From NCBI GenBank assembly GCA_029256665.1, contig JAQSXN010000128.1, forward strand, positions 1-8,531: a stretch of DNA of 8,531 bases, given 5' to 3'. The stretch comes from Paenibacillus sp. Lineage in GTDB: Bacteria; Bacillota; Bacilli; Paenibacillales; Paenibacillaceae. A program made the position numbers and the translations under genes. The notes beneath the pieces are model-generated. The model was not told the origin of the DNA. It ran no database searches and saw nothing but the letters and a program-made list of their open reading frames with translations. This document shows, piece after piece, positions 1-4,891 of this stretch (position 1 is the stretch's first letter; each line of letters opens with the position of its first letter).

Positions 1-60
1 TATAACATCTCCTCTTCCGCGCTGATCATGCAAGGAGTAGTAGCCGTTCTACCTAACTAA
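1..60 (+). other. Left-edge open frame, possible C-terminal tail of a truncated gene
   Basis: Frame 1 is open from the first base to a TAA at 58-60 and would give a 19-residue tail ending in ...VVAVLPN. It is too short to assign to a family. Reading the other way, AGAGGAG (minus strand, about 9-15) could instead be the ribosome binding site of a minus-strand gene starting just beyond the left edge. The sequence here does not decide between these. No terminator or other gene is visible between 61 and 142. Confidence 0.2.
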
Positions 61-142
61 AGTGGCGTGATTAAACATCCATTACATTGGAAGCTTACCA
101 AAGTAACCCGAACTCGTCTATACGATGTCGCGCTTCCCTCCT

Positions 143-183
143 AGGTGAAACGGCTGACGCCGACCTTGGCGGCGCAGAGCGTT
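143..183 (+). repeat. Dispersed ~41-bp repeat, copy 1
   Basis: This segment aligns without gaps to 1240-1280, with 34 of 41 positions identical. Both copies have the same orientation and lie either side of the YceI transcription unit. The centre holds CGCCG (158-162) and CGGCG (170-174), which can pair across a 7-nt loop and are unchanged in both copies. In one frame both copies read G-E-x-A-x-A-x-L-G-G-A-E-R, and four of the seven differences fall at third codon positions, so descent from coding sequence is possible. No start codon, RBS or sustained frame supports a present-day gene. Confidence 0.6.
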
Positions 184-244
184 ACGTTCCGAGAAATATT
201 GAGAAAGTGTGGCAATATGGCTTTCCTATATTTCAATTTCAACG

Positions 245-281
245 AAAAAACGGCTTGCCCGGATTTCCCCGGACAAACCGT
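245..281 (-). terminator. Intrinsic terminator of the YceI gene
   Basis: Read on the minus strand, a 13-bp stem (269-281 with 250-262, two G-U pairs) closes a 6-nt loop and is followed directly by six U residues. It begins 21 nt after the YceI stop codon, so it ends that transcript. The plus-strand reading has no U-run after the stem. Confidence 0.85.
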
Positions 282-302
282 CTGCGATTCCCCAAATCTC
301 GA

Positions 303-833
303 TTAACTTTGCACGGCTTCGATCTCGATCGATATTTTCACTTCGTCGCCGATCAGAACGCCGCCAGTCTCCAGAGCCGCGTTGTACGTGAGGCCGTAGT
401 CGCTGCGGTTAAGAGCGCCTTTCGCGCTGAAGCCCGCTTTCGTGTTGCCCCATGGATCCTTGCCCGAGCCTTCGAACGTCACTTCGAACGTCTCGGAACG
501 CGTCACGCCATGCAGCGATACGTCGCCGGTCACTTCGTATTCGCTTTGGCCGGACTTCTTGATGGATGTCGCTTTGAAGTCGAGCGTAGGGAACTTCTCG
601 ATGTCGAAGAAGTCGCCGGATTTCAGATGCGCGTCGCGGTCGCCGTTGCGAGTGTCCACGCTGCCCAGATCGATTTTGAAGGTGATGTCCGCCGTCGTCA
701 GGTCGTTTACGTCTGCGTCAATGTTGGCTTCGAATGCGTGGAACGAACCTTTAACCTTCGCGATCATCATGTGTCGAACGGAGAAATCCACCGCGCTGTG
801 GGATGCGTCTACTGTCCATGCTGCTTTTGTCAT
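303..833 (-). CDS. YceI family protein (lipocalin-like, isoprenoid/lipid binding)
   Basis: The 176-residue product matches the YceI family along its whole length. Visible marks are W-x-V-D-A-S-H-S-A-V-D-F-S-V-R-H at 6-21, the S-V-D-T-R-N-G-D-R-D-A-H-L block at 58-70, F-F-D-I-x-K-F-P at 75-82, G-D-V-S-L-H-G-V-T at 103-111, and R-S-D-Y-G-L at 143-148. Structurally known members form an eight-stranded lipocalin-like barrel that holds a long isoprenoid chain. No signal peptide is present, so this one should be cytoplasmic, unlike E. coli YceI. The chosen ATG at 833 has GGAGGT (841-846) 7 nt upstream; an in-frame ATG at 848 lies above that RBS and is unlikely. The gene has its own promoter and terminator and so is monocistronic. 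The exact ligand is unknown. A role in envelope, quinone or redox stress is inferred only from the operator-like dyad at its promoter. Confidence 0.93.
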   Translation of the reverse strand: MTKAAWTVDASHSAVDFSVRHMMIAKVKGSFHAFEANIDADVNDLTTADITFKIDLGSVDTRNGDRDAHLKSGDFFDIEKFPTLDFKATSIKKSGQSEYEVTGDVSLHGVTRSETFEVTFEGSGKDPWGNTKAGFSAKGALNRSDYGLTYNAALETGGVLIGDEVKISIEIEAVQS

Positions 834-894
834 TATGAAAACCTCCATATGATTTAGTGTCCCGCTTATTGCAGGAGTGTCTGGTCTCGCTGTC

Positions 895-922
895 GTTAAT
901 TTACTAACCTTTAATAATTAAC
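895..922 (-). promoter_or_regulatory. AT-rich dyad in the YceI leader
   Basis: A perfect 7-bp inverted repeat, GTTAATT (895-901) and AATTAAC (916-922), is separated by 14 nt. It lies within the ~108-nt untranslated leader predicted for the YceI gene, downstream of the promoter. It could be a regulator site or a weak RNA hairpin. In AT-rich DNA it may also be chance. Confidence 0.3.
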
Positions 923-947
923 TTACTTATGTTTCGTTCGATGGATT

Positions 948-965
948 TATCTTAAAACAAAGATA
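948..965 (-). promoter_or_regulatory. Putative MarR/MhqR-type operator at the YceI promoter
   Basis: TATCTT (948-953) and AAGATA (960-965) form a perfect 6-6-6 inverted repeat of 18 bp covering the whole -10 box and the start of the spacer. The published Bacillus MhqR operator has the same geometry, with TATCTC and GAGATA half-sites around 6 bp. A third half-site, TATCTT at 964-969, overlaps it, creates the palindrome AAGATATCTT (960-969) and extends towards the -35 box. A repressor bound here would block RNA polymerase. No regulator gene is in the window, so its identity is inferred. Confidence 0.5.
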
Positions 966-977
966 TCTTAAAGTCAA
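949..977 (-). promoter_or_regulatory. Sigma-A-type promoter of the YceI gene
   Basis: On the minus strand TTGACT (972-977, 5 of 6 to consensus) is followed after 17 bp by TAAGAT (949-954, 4 of 6). Transcription would start near 942, leaving a leader of about 108 nt before the ATG at 833. The surrounding DNA is AT-rich and no competing promoter of similar quality was seen. Confidence 0.65.
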
Positions 978-1110
978 CAGTTTTTTATTTGCCCGATTTT
1001 TATTTGCTCGTCCCGTCTTGTCGAGGTAATTTCATTCTGAATTATGGTGGAAAGAGGAACACGGATGATAGGGCGAGCTCAACGAACCTTGCTTGCGCTT
1101 CTTCGACTGA

Positions 1111-1227
1111 CATAATCTGTTAAAGGAGTTCAGCGTGCTGACCGGCGATCTGATCCATCCGTCGGATTACGGCTACACGTTGATCGGCGAAAGGTTGGCG
1201 GCGTCCATGCAGGCCATGCTGAATTAG
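1111..1227 (+). pseudogene. Remnant of an SGNH/GDSL hydrolase C-terminus
   Basis: The frame from 1111 to the TAG at 1225-1227 encodes a segment containing D-L-I-H-P-S-D-Y-G-Y-T-L-I-G-E-R-L-A. This fits the final conserved block of SGNH/GDSL esterases, in which an Asp and a His three residues later (D-x-x-H-P) complete the catalytic triad. An in-frame TGA at 1108-1110 closes the frame upstream, and no nucleophile (GDS) block is seen nearby. A GTG at 1135 with AAAGGAG upstream could start a 30-residue peptide, but the family match suggests a decayed gene. A 23-codon frame at 1044-1115 ending in hydrophobic residues might be a remnant of the N-terminus; this is weak. The remnant ends just before dispersed-repeat copy 2. 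Confidence 0.45.
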
Positions 1228-1239
1228 CTTCTTCTTACA

Positions 1240-1280
1240 AGGTGAACCGGCAGTCGCCGTCCTTGGCGGCGCTGAACGCT
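1240..1280 (+). repeat. Dispersed ~41-bp repeat, copy 2
   Basis: This is the second copy of the repeat at 143-183, 34 of 41 positions identical and in the same orientation. The CGCCG/CGGCG pairing arms are unchanged. It sits between the hydrolase remnant and the 52-bp tandem repeats, in a non-coding stretch. In the frame shared with copy 1 it meets a TGA stop immediately after the common segment. Confidence 0.6.
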
Positions 1281-1288
1281 GAACTGAC

Positions 1289-1465
1289 GAATGTAGTATA
1301 AATTTCGACTACAATACACTCGCTGGATGCCTGGGCCGCCAATTGTAATATAATTTTCGATTACAATACGCTCTCTGGATGCGTGGACCGCCGATTGTAA
1401 TATAATTTTCGACCACAATACGCTCTCTGGATGCCTGGGCCGCCGATTGTGGATAAATTTTCAAC
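1289..1465. repeat. Array of 52-bp tandem repeats with internal dyads
   Basis: Three full units lie at 1289-1340, 1341-1392 and 1393-1444, with a decayed fourth from 1445 to about 1465. Pairwise identities are 43/52 (1 vs 2), 47/52 (2 vs 3) and 46/52 (1 vs 3). Each unit has an AT-rich half with an inverted repeat and a GC-rich half ending in GGCCGCC or GACCGCC. In unit 2 the arms are ATTGTAAT and ATTACAAT around 10 nt. Unit 1 keeps pairing through a compensating change (TGTAGT/ACTACA). Unit 3 keeps pairing on the minus strand through two G-U pairs. Because 52 is not a multiple of 3, each unit shifts the reading frame, so the 64-codon open frame on the minus strand here (1224-1418) is most likely spurious. 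The role is unknown: protein-binding array, processed RNA, or small repeat family. Confidence 0.8.
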
Positions 1466-1499
1466 ACACTAAGCTGCTTAAAAAGCATGATAAAATGCC

Positions 1500-1541
1500 A
1501 AAAACCGCCTCGGCGGCCGTCCGTTCACGGCGCCGGGGCGG
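1500..1541 (-). terminator. Intrinsic terminator downstream of the acidic-protein gene
   Basis: A strong GC-rich hairpin pairs 1505-1520 with 1527-1541 around a CCGTTC loop, with one G-U pair and one bulged G. On the minus strand it is followed by UUUUU (1504-1500) and further U-rich sequence. There is no U-run on the plus side, so it stops minus-strand transcripts, here those from the gene ending at 1690. About 150 nt of untranslated RNA would precede it. Confidence 0.7.
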
Positions 1542-1642
1542 AATTCATGTATACGTTTAAACTTCGAAACGAAGTACTTGTACGATTTTCATGGACGATC
1601 TGACGGTCGCGCCCGCTAGGGCTAACAATCGCTCAGTCTGTC

Positions 1643-1668
1643 CGAAAGCGGGATTATTCCTGCTTTCG
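1643..1668 (-). other. Hairpin in the 3' region of the acidic-protein transcript
   Basis: CGAAAGCGGG (1643-1652) can pair with CCTGCTTTCG (1659-1668), 10 bp with one G-T pair, around the loop ATTATT. It starts 21 nt past the stop codon of the acidic-protein gene. No U-run follows on either strand, so it is not a classic terminator; it could stabilise the 3' end. A second small hairpin, ACTTCG/CGAAGT around AAA, lies at 1561-1575. Nothing else was recognised between 1542 and 1689. Confidence 0.4.
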
Positions 1669-1689
1669 CGTCGGTAGCTGCTTTGGCTC

Positions 1690-1923
1690 TTACGCCTCTT
1701 CGGCTTCTTCATCCGAGGCCGCTGCCGCTTCTTCCAATTCTTCCTCCAGCTCGGCTTCGGCTTCTTCGGCGACCGCTTCGTCTTCCGCAGCTTCTTCCGC
1801 TGCAGCTTCCTCCGCTTCTTCTACCGCTTCCGCTTCGGCCGCGGACTCCTCCGCAGCTGCTTCTTGCTCAATCAATTCCACGATTTCTTCATTCTCTTGA
1901 ACCACGTCTTGATCTTGGCTCAT
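1690..1923 (-). CDS. Small, extremely acidic Glu/Ala-rich protein of unknown function
   Basis: The 77-residue product has about 31 Glu, 4 Asp and 23 Ala. It has no Lys, Arg, His, Gly, Pro, Cys or aromatic residue. Only residues 1-20, which include I-V-E-L-I-E-Q, show some variety; the rest is Glu/Ala low complexity and should form a long, highly charged helix or stay disordered. No signal peptide or membrane segment is present. The ATG at 1923 has a perfect AGGAGG (1932-1937) 8 nt upstream; a GTG at 1932 overlaps that RBS and is rejected. A promoter, RBS and terminator surround it, which argues for a real, separately transcribed gene despite the repetitive composition. The family was not recognised. 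Ideas such as nucleic-acid mimic, cation buffer or binder of a basic partner are speculation. Confidence 0.7.
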   Translation of the reverse strand: MSQDQDVVQENEEIVELIEQEAAAEESAAEAEAVEEAEEAAAEEAAEDEAVAEEAEAELEEELEEAAAASDEEAEEA

Positions 1924-1953
1924 GTCTATCACCTCCTATTTGTTATTATCTTA

Positions 1954-1981
1954 ATTGTAGCGCTTTCACAGATAGAGACAA
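1954..1981 (-). promoter_or_regulatory. Probable promoter of the acidic-protein gene
   Basis: On the minus strand TTGTCT (1976-1981, 4 of 6) and TACAAT (1954-1959, 5 of 6) are separated by 16 bp. Transcription would start near 1947, just ahead of the RBS at 1932-1937, giving a compact leader of about 24 nt. The -35 box abuts the region upstream of the divergent small peptide frame. Confidence 0.5.
1955..1968 (-). promoter_or_regulatory. cre-like element (weak) in the divergent spacer
   Basis: The minus strand carries TGAAAGCGCTACAA, which resembles the CcpA catabolite-responsive element. It departs from the consensus at two conserved positions, the base before TG and the C near the 3' end. 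It overlaps the -10 box and spacer of the acidic-protein promoter, where binding would repress. A chance match is quite possible. Confidence 0.22.
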
Positions 1982-1991
1982 GGGGTGTAAA

Positions 1992-2057
1992 ATGTCGGAA
2001 AATAAGAAGTTTCCGCCTCCTTTCGACTTTTCCGCGCCTGCCCCGACTTCGGTCTAG
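1992..2057 (+). CDS. Possible 21-residue Pro/Phe-rich peptide
   Basis: An ATG at 1992 opens 21 codons with a basic start (M-S-E-N-K-K) followed by F-P-P-P-F-D-F-S and A-P-A-P-T-S-V, ending at a TAG. AGGGGTG (1981-1987) lies 4 nt upstream and is a reasonable RBS. The frame is divergent from the acidic-protein gene and ends 50 nt before the multicopper oxidase start, so it may be a leader peptide or an independent small protein on the same transcript. No convincing plus-strand promoter was found in the 1924-1991 spacer. The peptide has no membrane segment. Family not recognised; a real but unannotated small protein or chance are both possible. Confidence 0.4.
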   Translation: MSENKKFPPPFDFSAPAPTSV

Positions 2058-2077
2058 GTACAGGTTAAGACTCACGC

Positions 2078-2089
2078 CCGTTTAAACGG
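2078..2089. promoter_or_regulatory. Perfect 12-bp palindrome upstream of the multicopper oxidase
   Basis: CCGTTTAAACGG is a perfect palindrome that ends 18 nt before the oxidase ATG. It does not match the CsoR or CueR copper operators as I know them. It might bind a dimeric regulator or be incidental. Confidence 0.25.
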
Positions 2090-2107
2090 ACCTTCCGCGA
2101 AGTTACG

Positions 2108-4285
2108 ATGAATACAGTTGATTACGTGGTTGAAAACGGGGGGCTTACCGCAATGTTTAGTTTATTAGTTAATACAGGGCAAGCGGCGGTCGCGCTGCTG
2201 CTGATCGCGAGCATGATCGCCGCGAACCGATCAGCCAAGCTGATTTTCAGCGATAGCGAGAACAGGTTGCACCGCAAGACGCGCAAGCTGGTTTTCTGGA
2301 GCTGGAGCATCGTCCTGCTGGCGCTCGTGTCGACAACGTCGGACATCGTGATCGCCGCGACGCTCCACCCCGCCTTTTGGCTGGATCGTCTGCTGCTCCG
2401 CACGCCTCTGGTGCTGTTCACGGCATTGTCCGTAGCGCTCGTGGCGCTGCCTCGCATCTACAGGCTTATGCAGCGGACGGGCACGAAGTCCGCGCAAGCG
2501 CTCGACGTAGCCCGGAGGCGGCAAGCTACGGAAACCGGACTGGTTATGCCGTTCAAGCTGACGGCGCTCGGCTCCGCCGGAGCCTTCTACTTCTTTCTGA
2601 ATTCCCCGCTGCCGTTTGTCTGGTTCGAGACGTTGATGCCGATAACGATTCTTGTGTTCCTGGGCGGCCTGCTTTGGATGCATCAATCGAGCCGGAACCA
2701 GGCGGCGACAACGTCGGCAGACTCCACGATTTACCGTCCCTGGAAGCGCAGGCTACGGCTTAGCGCTTCCGCGATAGCCGCGATTATCGTCGCTAGCCTG
2801 CCCTTGCTTATCGCGGCGGAAGCCAGCCGTCTGCCGGACAGCATGTCGATGATGTCGGGCACGGCCGACTTCGGCTACAAGGCGACGTCCGCTGGCAACA
2901 GCCCTTCGCTGATCAGCCAACTGCTCCATGCCGGTCACCACTCGCAAAGCGCCGAAAGCCTAGGCAAGCCCCACACCTCGGTAACCGCCCTTTCCGGGCC
3001 CAAGGAAGGCAAGGCCGACCGCGTCTTCGAGCTCACCGCCAAGCAAGCCGACGTAACCCTTGAATCCGGCAAGGTCGTCAACGCTTGGACCTACAACGGT
3101 CAGATTCCTGGTCCCGAGCTTCGCATGAAGCAGGGCGAACTGATCGAAGTCAAGCTGACCAACCAAGACATCGAGGACGGCGTGACGATCCATTGGCACG
3201 GGCTCGACGTGCCGAACGCCGAGGATGGCGTTGCCGGAGCCACGCAGGATGCGGTCATGCCAGGCCAGTCCCATACGTACCGGTTCGTCGCGGAGCAGAC
3301 GGGCACGTACTGGTATCATTCGCACCAGCATTCCAAGGAAGCCGTCGAGAAGGGATTGTTCGGCATGCTGATCGTCGATCCGCCACCCTCTCCCGGCGAA
3401 CGGCCTGTCGAAGATATTACGGTGGCCACGCATGTCTGGGACGGCGTGGGTCTAGCGATCGGGACGAATGACTCGCTTCAGCGCCGTACGGTGGAGCCGG
3501 GCACGCCCGTGAAGCTTCGGCTGCTCAATACGGATAATTGGTCCCGCAAGACCCACCATATTACGGGAACCTCCTTCAAGGTAACCGCGATCGACGGCGT
3601 CGATCTGAACGAGCCCGGCGAATTGACCGGCACCAGCCTATATCTCACGACCGGAGCTCGATACGACGTCGAATTCGTCATGCCGGATCGACCCGTCTAC
3701 GTCAGCGTCGACAAGAGCAAGAAGCTTGGCATTCTCCTGGCCCCGGACGATTCCGATTACGAAGTGCCCGACATCGACGCATCGGGCGGCGTCTTCGACA
3801 TGACGCGTTACGGCAAGCCAGCCGATACGCCGTTCGGGCCGGACAGCAAGTTCGACCGCGAGTTTACGATGCTGCTCGATAACGGATTGGCATTTTACAA
3901 CGGCGTGCCGGGCTTATATGATACAATTAATGGCAACGTCTTCCCTTATACGCCGATGTTCGTCGTCAAAGAAGGCGAGCTTGTCAAAACGACGATCATC
4001 AACCGCAGCGCGGTCGACCACCCCATGCATCTGCACGGGCATCATATGCTTGTCCTAAGCCGTAACGGCAAAGAAATCGGCGGCAGCCCCTGGTGGTCGG
4101 ATACGCTGGACGTCCTTCCCGGCGAAGTGTACGAAGTCGCCTTCCTCGCTAACAATCCGGGACTGTGGATGGATCATTGCCACAATCTTGTGCATGCGGC
4201 GGCAGGTATGACGATGCATCTGATGTACGATGGCGTCACGTCTCCCTTCGAGATCGGAGCGGACGCGGATAACCATCCCGAATAA
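2108..4285 (+). CDS. Membrane-anchored multicopper oxidase with N-terminal six-helix domain
   Basis: The 725-residue protein has six hydrophobic segments (about 16-39, 61-84, 95-118, 150-170, 173-192, 216-237). Basic loops at 41-61, 119-149 and 192-216 place the C-terminal domain outside the cell. Residues 305-710 are a three-cupredoxin laccase/CopA-like oxidase. Copper ligands are all visible: H362-W-H364-G, H404-S-H406, H638-P-M-H641-L-H643, and H690-C691-H692 with H696 and M701. C691, H638, H696 and M701 form the type 1 site; the other His residues hold the trinuclear centre that reduces O2 to water. The linker holds Met/His-rich patches (M246-M249; H274, H277, H278) that could gather copper. 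Likely roles are Cu(I) or other metal/phenol oxidation at the envelope; the substrate is unknown. The ATG at 2108 has only a weak RBS. An in-frame ATG at 2153, 9 nt after GGGGGG, would shorten the protein by 15 residues and keep all helices. Confidence 0.92.
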   Translation: MNTVDYVVENGGLTAMFSLLVNTGQAAVALLLIASMIAANRSAKLIFSDSENRLHRKTRKLVFWSWSIVLLALVSTTSDIVIAATLHPAFWLDRLLLRTPLVLFTALSVALVALPRIYRLMQRTGTKSAQALDVARRRQATETGLVMPFKLTALGSAGAFYFFLNSPLPFVWFETLMPITILVFLGGLLWMHQSSRNQAATTSADSTIYRPWKRRLRLSASAIAAIIVASLPLLIAAEASRLPDSMSMMSGTADFGYKATSAGNSPSLISQLLHAGHHSQSAESLGKPHTSVTALSGPKEGKADRVFELTAKQADVTLESGKVVNAWTYNGQIPGPELRMKQGELIEVKLTNQDIEDGVTIHWHGLDVPNAEDGVAGATQDAVMPGQSHTYRFVAEQTGTYWYHSHQHSKEAVEKGLFGMLIVDPPPSPGERPVEDITVATHVWDGVGLAIGTNDSLQRRTVEPGTPVKLRLLNTDNWSRKTHHITGTSFKVTAIDGVDLNEPGELTGTSLYLTTGARYDVEFVMPDRPVYVSVDKSKKLGILLAPDDSDYEVPDIDASGGVFDMTRYGKPADTPFGPDSKFDREFTMLLDNGLAFYNGVPGLYDTINGNVFPYTPMFVVKEGELVKTTIINRSAVDHPMHLHGHHMLVLSRNGKEIGGSPWWSDTLDVLPGEVYEVAFLANNPGLWMDHCHNLVHAAAGMTMHLMYDGVTSPFEIGADADNHPE

Positions 4286-4302
4286 CAAACCCGGCGGTCT
4301 CA

Positions 4303-4331
4303 TTGGATTCGCATGGACAGTTGTATATACT
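4303..4331 (+). promoter_or_regulatory. Possible promoter for the downstream membrane-protein gene
   Basis: TTGGAT (4303-4308, weak at 3 of 6) and TATACT (4326-4331, 5 of 6) are separated by exactly 17 bp in the 69-nt spacer after the oxidase stop. Transcription would start near 4338, just before the RBS-like GGAG at 4340-4343. No terminator was found between the oxidase and this site, so readthrough is also possible. Confidence 0.35.
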
Positions 4332-4354
4332 AATAGAATGGAGTGTTGAAAATC

Positions 4355-4867
4355 ATGAATATCAGAAGCGTTAAAACAATCGGAGGTACGGTCATCCTGC
4401 TGCTCGGCGTCCTGCTCCTCATGAATCAAGGAGAAACGTTCGGTCCCGGTACGATCTTCGCTTACTTCTGGCCTTCGCTGTTCGTCATGCCGCTCGGTCT
4501 GTTCTTCCACTGGCTGTACTTCGCCGTCACCGGCCGCAAGGGCATCGGCTTGCTGATTCCCGGAGGCGTGCTCATCACGGCGGGCATCGTGTGCCAGATC
4601 GCCATGCTGTTCGGCAACTGGGAGTACATGTGGCCCGGCTTTATCCTGGCGCCGGCAATCGGCCTGCTGGAGTTCTACTGGTTCGGCAACCGCAACAAAT
4701 GGCTGCTCATTCCCATCAATATTTTAACCGTGCTGTCGCTGCTGTTCTTCGCGGTATTTTCGTTCGGCGCGCTCTTTAACGAATTGCTCAAGGGTCAACC
4801 TTACTTCGCGATTCTGCTCATTCTGGGCGGCGCCGCGCTGCTGACGCTGCGAAAGAAAGCCGACTAA
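4355..4867 (+). CDS. Six-helix membrane protein, LiaI/LiaF-like (DUF5668-type) N-terminus
   Basis: The 170-residue product is almost entirely hydrophobic, with segments near 7-23, 36-57, 63-86, 91-110, 115-140 and 148-165 and a basic C-terminal end (R-K-K). Two G-x-x-x-L-L-x-G-V-L-L-type blocks around 10-22 and 64-80, each followed by a W/F-P motif (W39-P40, W93-P94), recall the repeated membrane module at the front of LiaI/LiaF and related Bacillota envelope-stress proteins. The extracytoplasmic beta-helical domain of LiaF is absent. The ATG at 4355 is preferred, with GGAG (4340-4343) 11 nt upstream. GTG at 4343 and TTG at 4346 overlap or touch that site. The gene sits 24 nt before the next gene and is probably co-transcribed with it. 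Function is unknown; an accessory role in envelope sensing is inferred from neighbours only. Confidence 0.75.
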   Translation: MNIRSVKTIGGTVILLLGVLLLMNQGETFGPGTIFAYFWPSLFVMPLGLFFHWLYFAVTGRKGIGLLIPGGVLITAGIVCQIAMLFGNWEYMWPGFILAPAIGLLEFYWFGNRNKWLLIPINILTVLSLLFFAVFSFGALFNELLKGQPYFAILLILGGAALLTLRKKAD

Positions 4868-4891
4868 GCGCGCATACTCTAAGGAGGCAAC

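Noticed and set aside
772..778. Spo0A-box-like TGTCGAA
   Set aside because: It lies inside the YceI coding region and is a short motif expected by chance.
87..857. Long plus-strand open frame (256 codons) across the YceI locus
   Set aside because: It is antisense to a full-length YceI family gene that has its own promoter, RBS and terminator. Its translation is Arg/Val/Ala-rich with no family likeness.
1224..1418. 64-codon minus-strand open frame in the tandem repeat area
   Set aside because: It runs through 52-bp repeats that change frame in each unit, has no RBS, and shows no protein family features.
1289..1465. CRISPR-array interpretation of the 52-bp repeats
   Set aside because: The units abut each other without unique spacers and vary between copies. 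No cas gene is present.
1557..1592. 11-residue minus-strand frame (M-K-I-V-Q-V-L-R-F-E-V)
   Set aside because: It has no RBS and sits in the untranslated tail of the acidic-protein transcript around a small hairpin.
1940..1990. Plus-strand promoter for the small peptide and oxidase in the divergent spacer
   Set aside because: TTGTTA and TATTAT-like boxes exist but no -35/-10 pair with 16-18-bp spacing was found, so it was not listed.
1683..2057. 124-codon plus-strand frame rich in Leu and Pro
   Set aside because: Most of it is the antisense image of the Glu/Ala codons of the acidic gene. Only the last 21 codons from 1992 have a plausible RBS and start.
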